Assembly: GCA_024229195.1 (NCBI GenBank)
Contig: JAAESS010000081.1
Coordinates: forward strand, 1 to 44,931
Origin: Flavobacteriales bacterium
Lineage (GTDB): Bacteria; Bacteroidota; Bacteroidia; Flavobacteriales; Flavobacteriaceae
DNA: 44,931 nucleotides
Direction of reading: 5' to 3'
Position numbers and translations under genes: made by a program. Numbering within the stretch: the stretch's first letter is position 1; each line of letters starts with the position of its first letter. The notes beneath the pieces are model-generated. The model did not search any database. It was not told the DNA's origin and was given only the letters and a program-made list of their open reading frames with translations. Positions 36,691 through 44,931 of this stretch are shown one piece after another.

Positions 36691-37881
36691 CTAAAATGAC
36701 CATTTAAATCGCACAAAAATTGCGGTACCACTCGACACCAGTGGATCCCCGCTGACATCACTCACTTCATCTGTACTGAAATACTGACCAATTCCTGCCA
36801 GTTCCATGGAATTTGAAATGGAATAGGTCAAGGTTGGTCCTATATATAAAAAATTACCATCCGGACCGTACATTCCGGCCAGCATCACTCTGAACAATGG
36901 ACTTACATCATATCCCCCACTTCCAAGAAACGCAATTTTTGTGGGAAAAAGATTCTTTGGACTAAGATCCTGAAATATGACATCACCAATACCATTTGAA
37001 AAATTGTCAGCTCCAAACCCATTGTAAAGCGTCTCGAACTGAAGATTCAGCGAGCTCTTAAAAGTATAGTCGTAATGAAGTGTCGCTGTTATCTTACCAC
37101 CATCATTCGGCTCATCCATAGGATGAAAATATATCATTTCTCCGCTAAAACCTCCTCCTGCAATACTTCCGGAAAAACCCCCTCCAATAACATAATCAGT
37201 TTGAGTGTAAACTCCTCCTAAGAACTGTATATCATATCCCTTGGTATTGAATCTATACAAAAGAACGGAGGTAAGCTCACTCTCTGAATTTAATGAGGTA
37301 CTCCACTCCAGTTTACTTGATTCACCAATATAATATTGCAACCTAAGTGCATCACTTCCTGGTTTTTCTTCATAATCAAAATCAAAATAAGAATAAGTAT
37401 TAAAAAGGTCATTTGGGTTCCATACGAATGTTTGCCCCCAATTGATCCGTTGTCTTCCTAAAGTAATTTGAAGATTTCCGGTTGTATAATCAAGCATAAA
37501 TCTGTCGAGCTGAGATACTCCGATCCACGAAGTTCCCTCTGCCCAGACCCAGGATAGATCTAAATAGCCATAATCTCTGCTCACATAGTCTGCATAACCA
37601 GGAATCAGACTAACATTATTTCCGATAATGATTCGGTTTCTCAATCCGGCTGTAAAAGTGAAATTATCGTTGACAAACCAGTTGATATCAAAGCGGTTAT
37701 GAACTGTATTTTCTAAGGCCATTTCACCATTGTCATCAATAGTTTGCATTGCGGTAAGACCCTTAATATAACCTTTTACCATCCAGTTATCCTGTGCATT
37801 AGCCGTAAGAGACAAAAATAAAAAAGCGATAAAAATTCTTTTATTTAGCATGCTGGATGATTTAAACCAAAATATTTTCAA
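36691..37881 (-). CDS. Putative outer-membrane beta-barrel protein
   Basis: 396 aa; signal peptide MLNKRIFIAFLFLSLTANAQ (alternative start 37851), alternating aromatic/hydrophilic strands, ends in FVRFKWSF. Confidence 0.78.
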   Translation of the reverse strand: MKIFWFKSSSMLNKRIFIAFLFLSLTANAQDNWMVKGYIKGLTAMQTIDDNGEMALENTVHNRFDINWFVNDNFTFTAGLRNRIIIGNNVSLIPGYADYVSRDYGYLDLSWVWAEGTSWIGVSQLDRFMLDYTTGNLQITLGRQRINWGQTFVWNPNDLFNTYSYFDFDYEEKPGSDALRLQYYIGESSKLEWSTSLNSESELTSVLLYRFNTKGYDIQFLGGVYTQTDYVIGGGFSGSIAGGGFSGEMIYFHPMDEPNDGGKITATLHYDYTFKSSLNLQFETLYNGFGADNFSNGIGDVIFQDLSPKNLFPTKIAFLGSGGYDVSPLFRVMLAGMYGPDGNFLYIGPTLTYSISNSMELAGIGQYFSTDEVSDVSGDPLVSSGTAIFVRFKWSF

Positions 37882-37896
37882 AACCAGATGAATACA

Positions 37897-38580
37897 TTAT
37901 TTCCTGATATCAGAGATCACCTTGCCATCATCAAGTGTGACTACCCTTCTGGCCTTATCCATTACACGTTGATCATGAGTTGCAAAAATAAACGTAATCT
38001 GCTCCTCTTTATTTAAATTTTCCATGATATCCAGCAGCTGATTTGTTGCTATTGAATCCAAATTTGCAGTAGGCTCATCTGCCAGTATAAATTTTGGTTT
38101 TGAGGCCAAGGCCCTGGCTACGGCAACTCTTTGCTGCTGACCTCCCGAAAGCTGATTTGGTTTACTATTTAATTTATCACCTAATCCAACAGATTGGAGA
38201 AGTGAAATAGTTCGCTTATCCATTTCTTTCTTATCCCAGTTCTGCAATTGCATAATAAATTCAACATTTTCTTTAGCTGTCAATACAGGAATCAAGTTAT
38301 AGGCCTGGAAAACAAAACCAATGTTTCTTAATCTAAAATCAATCAAATTATGAGAAGACAATTCCGACATAACACTTCCGTCCACAATCACCTTTCCTGA
38401 TGTGGGCTGTTCCAAACCTCCAATCATATTCATTAAGGTAGTTTTTCCACAACCTGAGGGTCCAACAATGGCTGCAAATTCTCCTTGCTCAAAACTAAGG
38501 TCTATTCCATTGACAGCATGAACCGGAATTTCAGTATCATGATAAGTCTTCGTTAAGTCATTGATCTGTATAATACTCAT
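37897..38580 (-). CDS. ABC transporter ATP-binding protein (LolD/MacB-like)
   Basis: 227 aa; Walker A GPSGCGKTTLMN, signature LSGGQQQRVAVARAL, Walker B ILADEPTANLDS. Confidence 0.95.
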   Translation of the reverse strand: MSIIQINDLTKTYHDTEIPVHAVNGIDLSFEQGEFAAIVGPSGCGKTTLMNMIGGLEQPTSGKVIVDGSVMSELSSHNLIDFRLRNIGFVFQAYNLIPVLTAKENVEFIMQLQNWDKKEMDKRTISLLQSVGLGDKLNSKPNQLSGGQQQRVAVARALASKPKFILADEPTANLDSIATNQLLDIMENLNKEEQITFIFATHDQRVMDKARRVVTLDDGKVISDIRK

Positions 38581-38606
38581 AACTGTTTGCTTTCCTAATT
38601 TTAAAA

Positions 38607-39833
38607 TTAAATTGACCTAAGGGCTTCTGCCGGATGTAATTTAAGCGCCTTCCAAGCAGGATAAACAGATGCCAAAATAGCTGTTATAATAACCAAAATT
38701 GTAATCTGTATATATCGGTATCCTTCTAACATAGGATATGTAATAGCAGCATAGCCAACTGATTCCATTCCTTCTGCCACAAAAGAAAGATCAATTCCCG
38801 ATTTATTAAAGTAATTGATGATCAATACACTTAGTATCTCTCCAATAATGGCGCCCACCATCGCTAGAAATATTGTCTCAAGCATGATCATTATAAAAAC
38901 CCTTCGCTTTGTCATTCCTACAGCCATTAACATGCCTAGCTCTTTGGTCCGTTCTAAAACTACCATAAGCATCGTATTTACAATCCCAAAACCAAGAGCC
39001 CCCAGAATTATTGTCATAAATAAACCCATCATCGTATCCATATAGCCAGACATCAAACTCAAATAAGGAGACATTTCTGCCCAGCCCTCAACTTTGGTAT
39101 CAGTAAATTTTGATTGTAATTGTGGCTCTAAAGTTGCAGCTTGTTCAAAATCATCTAATAATATCACTATTTCATGAGATTCATCCTCAGGTAATTCAAG
39201 GATCCTTCTCAAATCTTTATTCATGACAAAAACATGAACTTTGTCCCATGGATTATTGTCAGTTTTATAGATCCCAACAACCTTAAATGCAGCGCCGGTA
39301 ATTTCTCCGTTATAATCCTGAAACGTGAGTACAATCTTAGATTTCAATTTAGCTTTAAGCTCTTTTGCCAGAGCTCTGGATATTACAATTTGATTCTTTT
39401 TATTTGACTTAAAGAAAACTCCAGAACTTGAATCTATCTTTTTATTAATTTGAAAAATATCTGTTTCACTTTGCGGATCAACACCAACAATACTTACACC
39501 CATATTTTTATTTGCTGTTGCGGACATCCCTGTAACCAACACCCTCTGAGTAACTGCCTGAATTCCGGGTACCGTCTTCAATTCCTCTAATTTTTTCTGT
39601 GTACTTTGGATCGTCTTTTTTACATCTTTATTCTCAGCATAATCCGGATGATGCATCTGCATGTGTCCTATTTCATAAATAAAAGTATTTTCAACACGCT
39701 GCTTTGCCATACCGTTAATCCACGCACTTGAAAACAAACCGCCTAACAAGCCTGAGGCAATAGCAAAGATGACCACAGCACTTCTCAGTTTGCTTCTCCA
39801 TATACTTCTCCAGGCAATTTTTGTCAATACCAT
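38607..39833 (-). CDS. ABC transporter permease, FtsX/LolC-like
   Basis: 408 aa; IAWRSIWRSKLRSAVVIFAIASGLLGG; LERTKELGMLMAVGMTKRRVF; YPAWKALKLHPAEALRSI. Confidence 0.92.
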   Translation of the reverse strand: MVLTKIAWRSIWRSKLRSAVVIFAIASGLLGGLFSSAWINGMAKQRVENTFIYEIGHMQMHHPDYAENKDVKKTIQSTQKKLEELKTVPGIQAVTQRVLVTGMSATANKNMGVSIVGVDPQSETDIFQINKKIDSSSGVFFKSNKKNQIVISRALAKELKAKLKSKIVLTFQDYNGEITGAAFKVVGIYKTDNNPWDKVHVFVMNKDLRRILELPEDESHEIVILLDDFEQAATLEPQLQSKFTDTKVEGWAEMSPYLSLMSGYMDTMMGLFMTIILGALGFGIVNTMLMVVLERTKELGMLMAVGMTKRRVFIMIMLETIFLAMVGAIIGEILSVLIINYFNKSGIDLSFVAEGMESVGYAAITYPMLEGYRYIQITILVIITAILASVYPAWKALKLHPAEALRSI

Positions 39834-39835
39834 TT

Positions 39836-41059
39836 TTAAGATCTTAGGCCTTTTACAACATTTAGTTTTAATATTTTAATTGTGGGATACGACATCGCAA
39901 TCAGACTTAAAATACTGATTGCAATACCTTGAAATATGAAAATATTGAATTCCAAACTCATGGGCAGAACCGGTTCGAAATTAAAATCCTGCATAACTTC
40001 TACTGCATCTCCTGAAAACTCAATAGGATTATAATAGAAATAATACATGACTGGCAGACTAATAATAATACCTGCCAAAACTGCTAATGCCGTCAAAAAG
40101 AACAATTCTGCTACTACAACTGTTGCCAATTTACTTTTTTGCATACCAACAGAAACCATAACCGAAAATTCTCTCATTCTCTCATTGGTCATCATCAAAA
40201 CTGTACCGAATATTCCAAAGGCAATGACCATATACAAAATAGCAATCATAATCACACCTCCGGCATTATCCGTTTCTATCATCTGTAAAAGTTCTTTGTT
40301 CATTGCTTCCCAACTCATGACATTGTATTGATTTGCATCAATTTTAGAGGCAACGGATGTTTGAACTGCATTGACATCTTTCATATCATAAAGATCAAAA
40401 ACCAAAGCAGTATATCGATCATATGCTGAAAAAAGATGTTGAGCCTCAATGATAGGTAGGTATACCGTACTCCTGTTCATTTCAGGTGTAGGCAGTTTTA
40501 AAATTCCTTTTACCGGATATAATCCAGCCGCAGTAGCTCCATGATATCCTGACGAAAATAGAACAAGTGTATCATTCACACTAATTCCTAAAAATTTAGC
40601 TAAACCTTCTGCAATCATGATGCTTCTATCATTTGACTTTACAAATGATCCCATGAGAAGGTATGATTTTACCTGAGTCATCAAATCTTCTTTATCAGGA
40701 TCTATTCCCATAACTACTACTCCTTTTGTAGACTCTCCTGAAGAGGCAAGAGCAAATGACTCCAATCGCGGTATGATTACTTTAACCCTATCATCATTGG
40801 CCAGTTCATCGACCAGATTCTGATCAATTTCCATAGTATTATTGATATTCTTATCATCCCAGAAGTCTTTATTTTGAACCTGAAGATAACCAGAATAGGA
40901 CTCTACTGCATTTTCCTTCATTTTGGCATAAGATCCTTTTTGAAACCCTCTCATAATAATGGCAAAAAAAAGCGCAAACATAATTGAGGCAACCGTAATC
41001 ATGGTTCGCCGTTTGTTACGCCAAATATTTCTCCAAGCAATTTTAATGATTGTATTCAT
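39836..41059 (-). CDS. ABC transporter permease, FtsX/LolC-like
   Basis: 407 aa; IAWRNIWRNKRRTMITVASIMFALFFAI; NERMREFSVMVSVGMQKSKL; YPTIKILKLNVVKGLRS. Confidence 0.92.
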   Translation of the reverse strand: MNTIIKIAWRNIWRNKRRTMITVASIMFALFFAIIMRGFQKGSYAKMKENAVESYSGYLQVQNKDFWDDKNINNTMEIDQNLVDELANDDRVKVIIPRLESFALASSGESTKGVVVMGIDPDKEDLMTQVKSYLLMGSFVKSNDRSIMIAEGLAKFLGISVNDTLVLFSSGYHGATAAGLYPVKGILKLPTPEMNRSTVYLPIIEAQHLFSAYDRYTALVFDLYDMKDVNAVQTSVASKIDANQYNVMSWEAMNKELLQMIETDNAGGVIMIAILYMVIAFGIFGTVLMMTNERMREFSVMVSVGMQKSKLATVVVAELFFLTALAVLAGIIISLPVMYYFYYNPIEFSGDAVEVMQDFNFEPVLPMSLEFNIFIFQGIAISILSLIAMSYPTIKILKLNVVKGLRS

Positions 41060-41075
41060 AGGGCTTTTCTATATG

Positions 41076-41843
41076 CTACCGTATCCTTTTCATATTTTGT
41101 TGAGAAAAAAAAGATGCTTTCAACTCAATATCAAATTCTATCTCTTTTATGTATAACACTGTTTTTTTTCCTTCATCATCAGCAGGAACAATTTCAATTC
41201 TAGATGGAATCAATCTTCCATCCATTTTCTTAAAATCATATCCAAAATCGCTTTTGACCAAATCATCGTCCTCATCATAGTATTCCGATTTGATTTGAAT
41301 AAATTCATCTTTGGTAATCCATTTGTAAACCTTAGACCAAATCACGGGAGCCTCTTCTTTTGGTAACATCTGAATTTTATAACAATCAAAACCCTGTAAC
41401 TTTTCTTCCAGACTTATTGTATGCTCATAGTCTTTTACAATAGAACTCTCCTTAAGTATATCGTCATTAGTATAATCAGAACCCATCCACCCTTGTGACA
41501 TCATAGATGTAGGAATTTTAATCATTCGGCCGATTGTTGGCATCCAGTTCCACATCTCGGTTTCTCGTTTCATAAATACTTGACCCTTATCTCTGGCCGG
41601 ACCTGTAATATAAGTCATTGAGTAATCTAGGCCGTTTGTCCATCCTTTCATTGATATATTTCGTTTCCAAGTTGGCCTTATAATTTCCATTTCCATTACA
41701 GACACATTGGTTTTTCCTCTCACTTTTTCATCAGCCTTCTGAATTATTTCCAGGCCTGTAAGTTGTTCCTGGCAAATAACAGATTGTTGAATAAAAAAAA
41801 GAAAGATGATCAGTGTGAATGGGAAAGATTTAAAATTCATCAT
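41076..41843 (-). CDS. Outer membrane lipoprotein-sorting protein (LolA-like)
   Basis: 255 aa; signal peptide; EIIQKADEKVRGKTNVSVMEMEIIRPTWKRNISMKGW...MWNWMPTIGRMIKIPTSMMSQGWMGSDYTNDDIL. Confidence 0.88.
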   Translation of the reverse strand: MMNFKSFPFTLIIFLFFIQQSVICQEQLTGLEIIQKADEKVRGKTNVSVMEMEIIRPTWKRNISMKGWTNGLDYSMTYITGPARDKGQVFMKRETEMWNWMPTIGRMIKIPTSMMSQGWMGSDYTNDDILKESSIVKDYEHTISLEEKLQGFDCYKIQMLPKEEAPVIWSKVYKWITKDEFIQIKSEYYDEDDDLVKSDFGYDFKKMDGRLIPSRIEIVPADDEGKKTVLYIKEIEFDIELKASFFSQQNMKRIR

Positions 41844-41970
41844 ATTTTTAAGAATAAAATGAATTATAAAAATAAGGTTTTAAGTCAAAATTACCTAAAA
41901 AATCGCATGATAATCCCATGATCAAATAGTTGATATATGAGGTAGTTGGAACTATACATTCGAAATTGAA

Positions 41971-42100
41971 GTGATAGGAGCCGAGGTGCTAGGAACCGGC
42001 GCAGTCAAAAGTGAGGCGTTCAGAACTGACGCGTTCGGAAGTGAAATGTTCGGAAGTAAAATCCTCTGAAGTAAATCCTCTGAAGTAAATCCCTCAGGAG
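41971..42100. repeat. Degenerate ~14-15 bp intergenic tandem repeat
   Basis: Units gtgataggagccgag / gtgctaggaaccggc / (gcagtcaaaa) / gtgaggcgttcagaa / ctgacgcgttcggaa / gtgaaatgttcggaa / gtaaaatcctctgaa / gtaaatcctctgaa / gtaaatccctcagga. Confidence 0.72.
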
Positions 42101-42106
42101 ATGAAT

Positions 42107-42979
42107 TTAATATTGATGAAAGGCTTGAGAAACAAACTCAAGCACTTCAGGAAGCGATTCGCGCCAATAAGTCCAGTTATGGGCTCCGTTTCGAACCCTA
42201 TATTCATGGGGAATCTCTTTCTTTTTCATCTCAATATGAACCAGACTATTGCCCTCGTAAAGAAAATCATCATCGCCACAATCAATATACCACCGAACAG
42301 ACGATAGTTTATCTGCTGCCATACTTTTCACCAATTCCACAGCATTATGATTTTTAAAATATTCCTCAAGCTCTTCCTCAGAATAATTTAAATTTCCATC
42401 TCTATCGATATATGCCTTTAAATCATCAATGGTCAAGGGACCGGCATAGGCGCTTAATGGTGCAGATGAAGAAAATAGTTCAGGATGATGCAAGGCATAC
42501 ATAAAAGAACCTCCACCACCCATGGAAAGACCGGAAATGGCTCTGTAACGTTTTTCCTTTTTTATCCTGTAGATTTTCTCTACATAGGGCATTAATTCCT
42601 CGAAAAAGAAATCCTCATAATTCCATTTTCCGCTGATATCGTTATAATACCCTCTTTGACCCGTATTTGCATCAGGCATAACGATGATCATTGGTGTCGC
42701 TTTCCCTGTTTTGATTGACTCATCGGCAATACGCAAAACCTCACCAAACTGTATCCATCCGGTTTGATCATCTCCTGCTCCATGCAGCAAATACAATACA
42801 GGATAACTTCTGGACGAGCTTTCATAATCCGGTGGAAGATAGATGGCAAAATGTCTTTCTGAATTCAATATGGAACTTTTCATACTGAGCTTATCAAACA
42901 CTTTACCGTGCTGCGCAGTGATTTGACTCACCCATAAACTAACTGAAAAAAAAAGTAGAACAAGAATAATTTTTTTCAT
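42107..42979 (-). CDS. Secreted alpha/beta hydrolase, esterase D / feruloyl esterase-like
   Basis: Signal peptide MKKIILVLLFFSVSLWVSQITAQ; YPVLYLLHGAGDDQTGW, RAISGLSMGGGGSFMYAL, NGAHNWTYWR. Confidence 0.9.
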   Translation of the reverse strand: MKKIILVLLFFSVSLWVSQITAQHGKVFDKLSMKSSILNSERHFAIYLPPDYESSSRSYPVLYLLHGAGDDQTGWIQFGEVLRIADESIKTGKATPMIIVMPDANTGQRGYYNDISGKWNYEDFFFEELMPYVEKIYRIKKEKRYRAISGLSMGGGGSFMYALHHPELFSSSAPLSAYAGPLTIDDLKAYIDRDGNLNYSEEELEEYFKNHNAVELVKSMAADKLSSVRWYIDCGDDDFLYEGNSLVHIEMKKKEIPHEYRVRNGAHNWTYWRESLPEVLEFVSQAFHQY

Positions 42980-43017
42980 GATCAAATAAGATTAAAAAGA
43001 TATATCAATTTCGCGAT

Positions 43018-44529
43018 CTAGTCTGAATTACTCACAAAAGCAACCTTTTTGCTATCCGGTGACCAGCTGGGTACATTAATCGTTCCTTGCCCCCCATATA
43101 CATAGCTAAGAATTTTGGGTTCACCGCCGTCAACTGACATCATCCTCAGATAAACATGCTTATAAAACGGATGATCTCCAGACTCTACATCTGTCCCAAA
43201 CGATAAAAACATAATTTTTTTTCCATCAGGAGATATATGTGGGAACCAATCATTTAATTCGTCAAATGTGAGCTGTTCAACCTCACTCCCATCCGGCTTC
43301 ATTCTATAGAGCTGCATCGTTCCGGTTCGATTAGAATTGAAGTAAATATATTTTCCTTGTGGATCATATTCGGGCCCATCATCCAGTCCTTCTGTATCGG
43401 TCAATTGCGTCTCTTCACCAGTTTCAATATTGACGCTGTAAATATCATATTGGCCGTTGCGATTTCCTGTAAACACCAATTCTTTACTATCAGTTGACCA
43501 ACCGTGTAAATAGGAAGCTCCCATTCCCTTTTTTGTCACTCTAAACGGTTCCGAACTTCCTTCTGCGGGCAAAGTATATATTGCTGAATCTCCTTTATCA
43601 TCTTTATCATGATGACTAATCGCAATTTGAGTTCCGTCAAAAGACAATACATGGTCATTGTTATTTTTTACTGCCCTACCTGTATTGATCGTAGTTGTTG
43701 CATTGCTTTCAAGGTCATATCGATATAAATAACCATTTGAATTATAGATCAGAGCTTTTCCGTCAACTGTCCAGTTGGGAGCCTGAAGAGAGTGGGTTGA
43801 AGAGAATAATACTTTTCTTTCAAGTGTTTCGATATCTAGAACTTCTATATGACTTCCTAAATAGTCCTGATATCGCTCAAATGACTCATCAAACGGTTTG
43901 ATGATTCTGACGTTATTAAAGATTGCTTTCTCAATGAAATCAGGATTGTGAGAGCAGACAAAAAGACCTATAAATAATTCATTATGCAAGCCTGAAATAT
44001 CACGAGATACTTTCACCAAAGGTTCACCCATTTTGGCAGTTCCCATTATAAAAGTATTGCCTTTTCTTTCCAGCTGAATGACATCAGGTGCTGAATCAAC
44101 AGAAGTTAATTCTTCAGTATCTTCTCCCTTTTTCTGCCTATACTGAAGAGAAACCAATCCATCTCCATGAACAGCAGCAGTTACATGTTCTGCATCCGAT
44201 TGAAAACTATTTCTGGCCATCCAACCCAATTTGCGATGAGGATCAACGCCATCTCCAACAAATTTCACATTTGCTCTGAGTATAAAATCTCCTTGAATAC
44301 TTTTCCAAAGAAAGTGGAATTGGTCATCTGCAAACCACATGTTAGCGCCGGAACCTTCTATCAGGTATTCCTGATCCACGCTGTGGTAGGAAACTGTTCC
44401 CGGAAGCTCAACTGCACCTATATCAGCATGATCGTAAAAAATTCCTATCTCCTTGGTTTGAGCTGACACATTGAAATGAAAAAACATAATAAACAAAAGC
44501 GTTGAAACTACTGAAATTGAGTCGTTCAT
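43018..44529 (-). CDS. TolB/PD40 beta-propeller protein (WD40-like)
   Basis: PD40 repeats: STDSKELVFTGNRNGQYDIYSVNIETGEETQLTDTEGLDDGPEYDPQGKYIYFNSNRTGTMQLYRMKPDGSEVEQLTF; signal peptide from ATG 44529. Confidence 0.85.
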   Translation of the reverse strand: MNDSISVVSTLLFIMFFHFNVSAQTKEIGIFYDHADIGAVELPGTVSYHSVDQEYLIEGSGANMWFADDQFHFLWKSIQGDFILRANVKFVGDGVDPHRKLGWMARNSFQSDAEHVTAAVHGDGLVSLQYRQKKGEDTEELTSVDSAPDVIQLERKGNTFIMGTAKMGEPLVKVSRDISGLHNELFIGLFVCSHNPDFIEKAIFNNVRIIKPFDESFERYQDYLGSHIEVLDIETLERKVLFSSTHSLQAPNWTVDGKALIYNSNGYLYRYDLESNATTTINTGRAVKNNNDHVLSFDGTQIAISHHDKDDKGDSAIYTLPAEGSSEPFRVTKKGMGASYLHGWSTDSKELVFTGNRNGQYDIYSVNIETGEETQLTDTEGLDDGPEYDPQGKYIYFNSNRTGTMQLYRMKPDGSEVEQLTFDELNDWFPHISPDGKKIMFLSFGTDVESGDHPFYKHVYLRMMSVDGGEPKILSYVYGGQGTINVPSWSPDSKKVAFVSNSD

Positions 44530-44622
44530 AATTAAAATGACTTGGATCAGGTGTGGTATCCTGATCATGAAATACACTTTAAAAATAGAAAAAAAACACG
44601 AAAACTGATTCTATTCAAGCCT

Positions 44623-44931
44623 TTACTTTATGACAGCATCTTCAACAAGCAATGGATAAACATATCCGGCCCCAAATTCTCGGTCTAGAGCGAGGGTACC
44701 TTCAAATGTTACGGTATCTCCAACTTTTACCACATCCTTGGTTGTAAATGTGAGATCAGATCGATTCTCTCCTTTTGTTCCATCCATAAGATGAACCCAG
44801 TTCCGATCCATAATATCCATATTCACTTTGACCACTTGACCACGTACTTTAACGATTTGTTTATTATATTTTTCAGCATTTGTATAAAGATCACCAATGC
44901 TGTAACCACCCGAAACGGGACTGATCTTGAT
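44623..44931 (-). CDS. OB-fold-like / NrfJ-like protein, C-terminal part; 5' end outside window
   Basis: Frame stays open to the window edge: IKISPVSGGYSIGDLYTNAEKYNKQIVKVRGQVVKVNMDIMDRNWVHLMDGT..VVKVGDTVTFEGTLALDREFGAGYVYPLLVEDAVIK. Confidence 0.7.
   Translation of the reverse strand: MKISPVSGGYSIGDLYTNAEKYNKQIVKVRGQVVKVNMDIMDRNWVHLMDGTKGENRSDLTFTTKDVVKVGDTVTFEGTLALDREFGAGYVYPLLVEDAVIK

Noticed and set aside
41971-42100. CRISPR array at the short repeats
   Set aside because: Units are contiguous and degenerate with no unique spacers, and no cas genes are in the window.
42101-42307. Plus-strand 68-aa ORF at the repeat/esterase boundary
   Set aside because: Antisense to the well-supported esterase gene and without recognisable features.
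1-44931. Mobile elements, phage, restriction-modification or other defence islands, tRNA/rRNA genes
   Set aside because: No transposase, integrase, defence-gene or structural RNA signature was recognised in the translated ORFs or by reading; a tRNAscan/Infernal run would be needed to exclude small RNAs fully.

Overview
The window looks like Bacteroidota (Flavobacteriia-like) chromosome: AT-rich, TAnnTTTG-type promoter boxes, few Shine-Dalgarno sequences. About 38 protein genes are supported. No rRNA, tRNA, CRISPR array, transposase or phage gene was recognised. Main blocks: (1) indolepyruvate:ferredoxin oxidoreductase iorAB, a PLP aminotransferase and a fused ADP-forming acyl/acetyl-CoA synthetase (79-5687); (2) housekeeping genes (GT2, S9 peptidase, recR, pdxH, sixA, L,D-transpeptidase); (3) an acetate uptake/activation unit (DUF4212 + symporter + acs, 15241-19237); (4) a non-canonical periplasmic nitrate reductase operon (19475-25684): napD-napA, a tetraheme NapB that appears to be an internal duplication of the diheme protein, a tetraheme lipoprotein, and NrfC-like/NrfD-like quinol-oxidising subunits, with no NapC/NapGH; (5) an Rrf2 regulator and a sulfur-assimilation operon (25806-30064) with a clear promoter/operator candidate and a siroheme reductase carrying a HEPN-like C-terminal domain; (6) an outer-membrane-protein pseudogene with three lesions (30081-30889) that the ORF track does not show as one gene; (7) a tight five-gene envelope operon on the minus strand (36691-41843: LolA-like protein, two FtsX-type permeases, LolD-like ATPase, beta-barrel protein) with a degenerate ~15-bp tandem repeat upstream. 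The best candidates for something under-described are the nap variant with duplicated NapB, the envelope ABC/LolA/barrel operon, and the Rrf2 operator.
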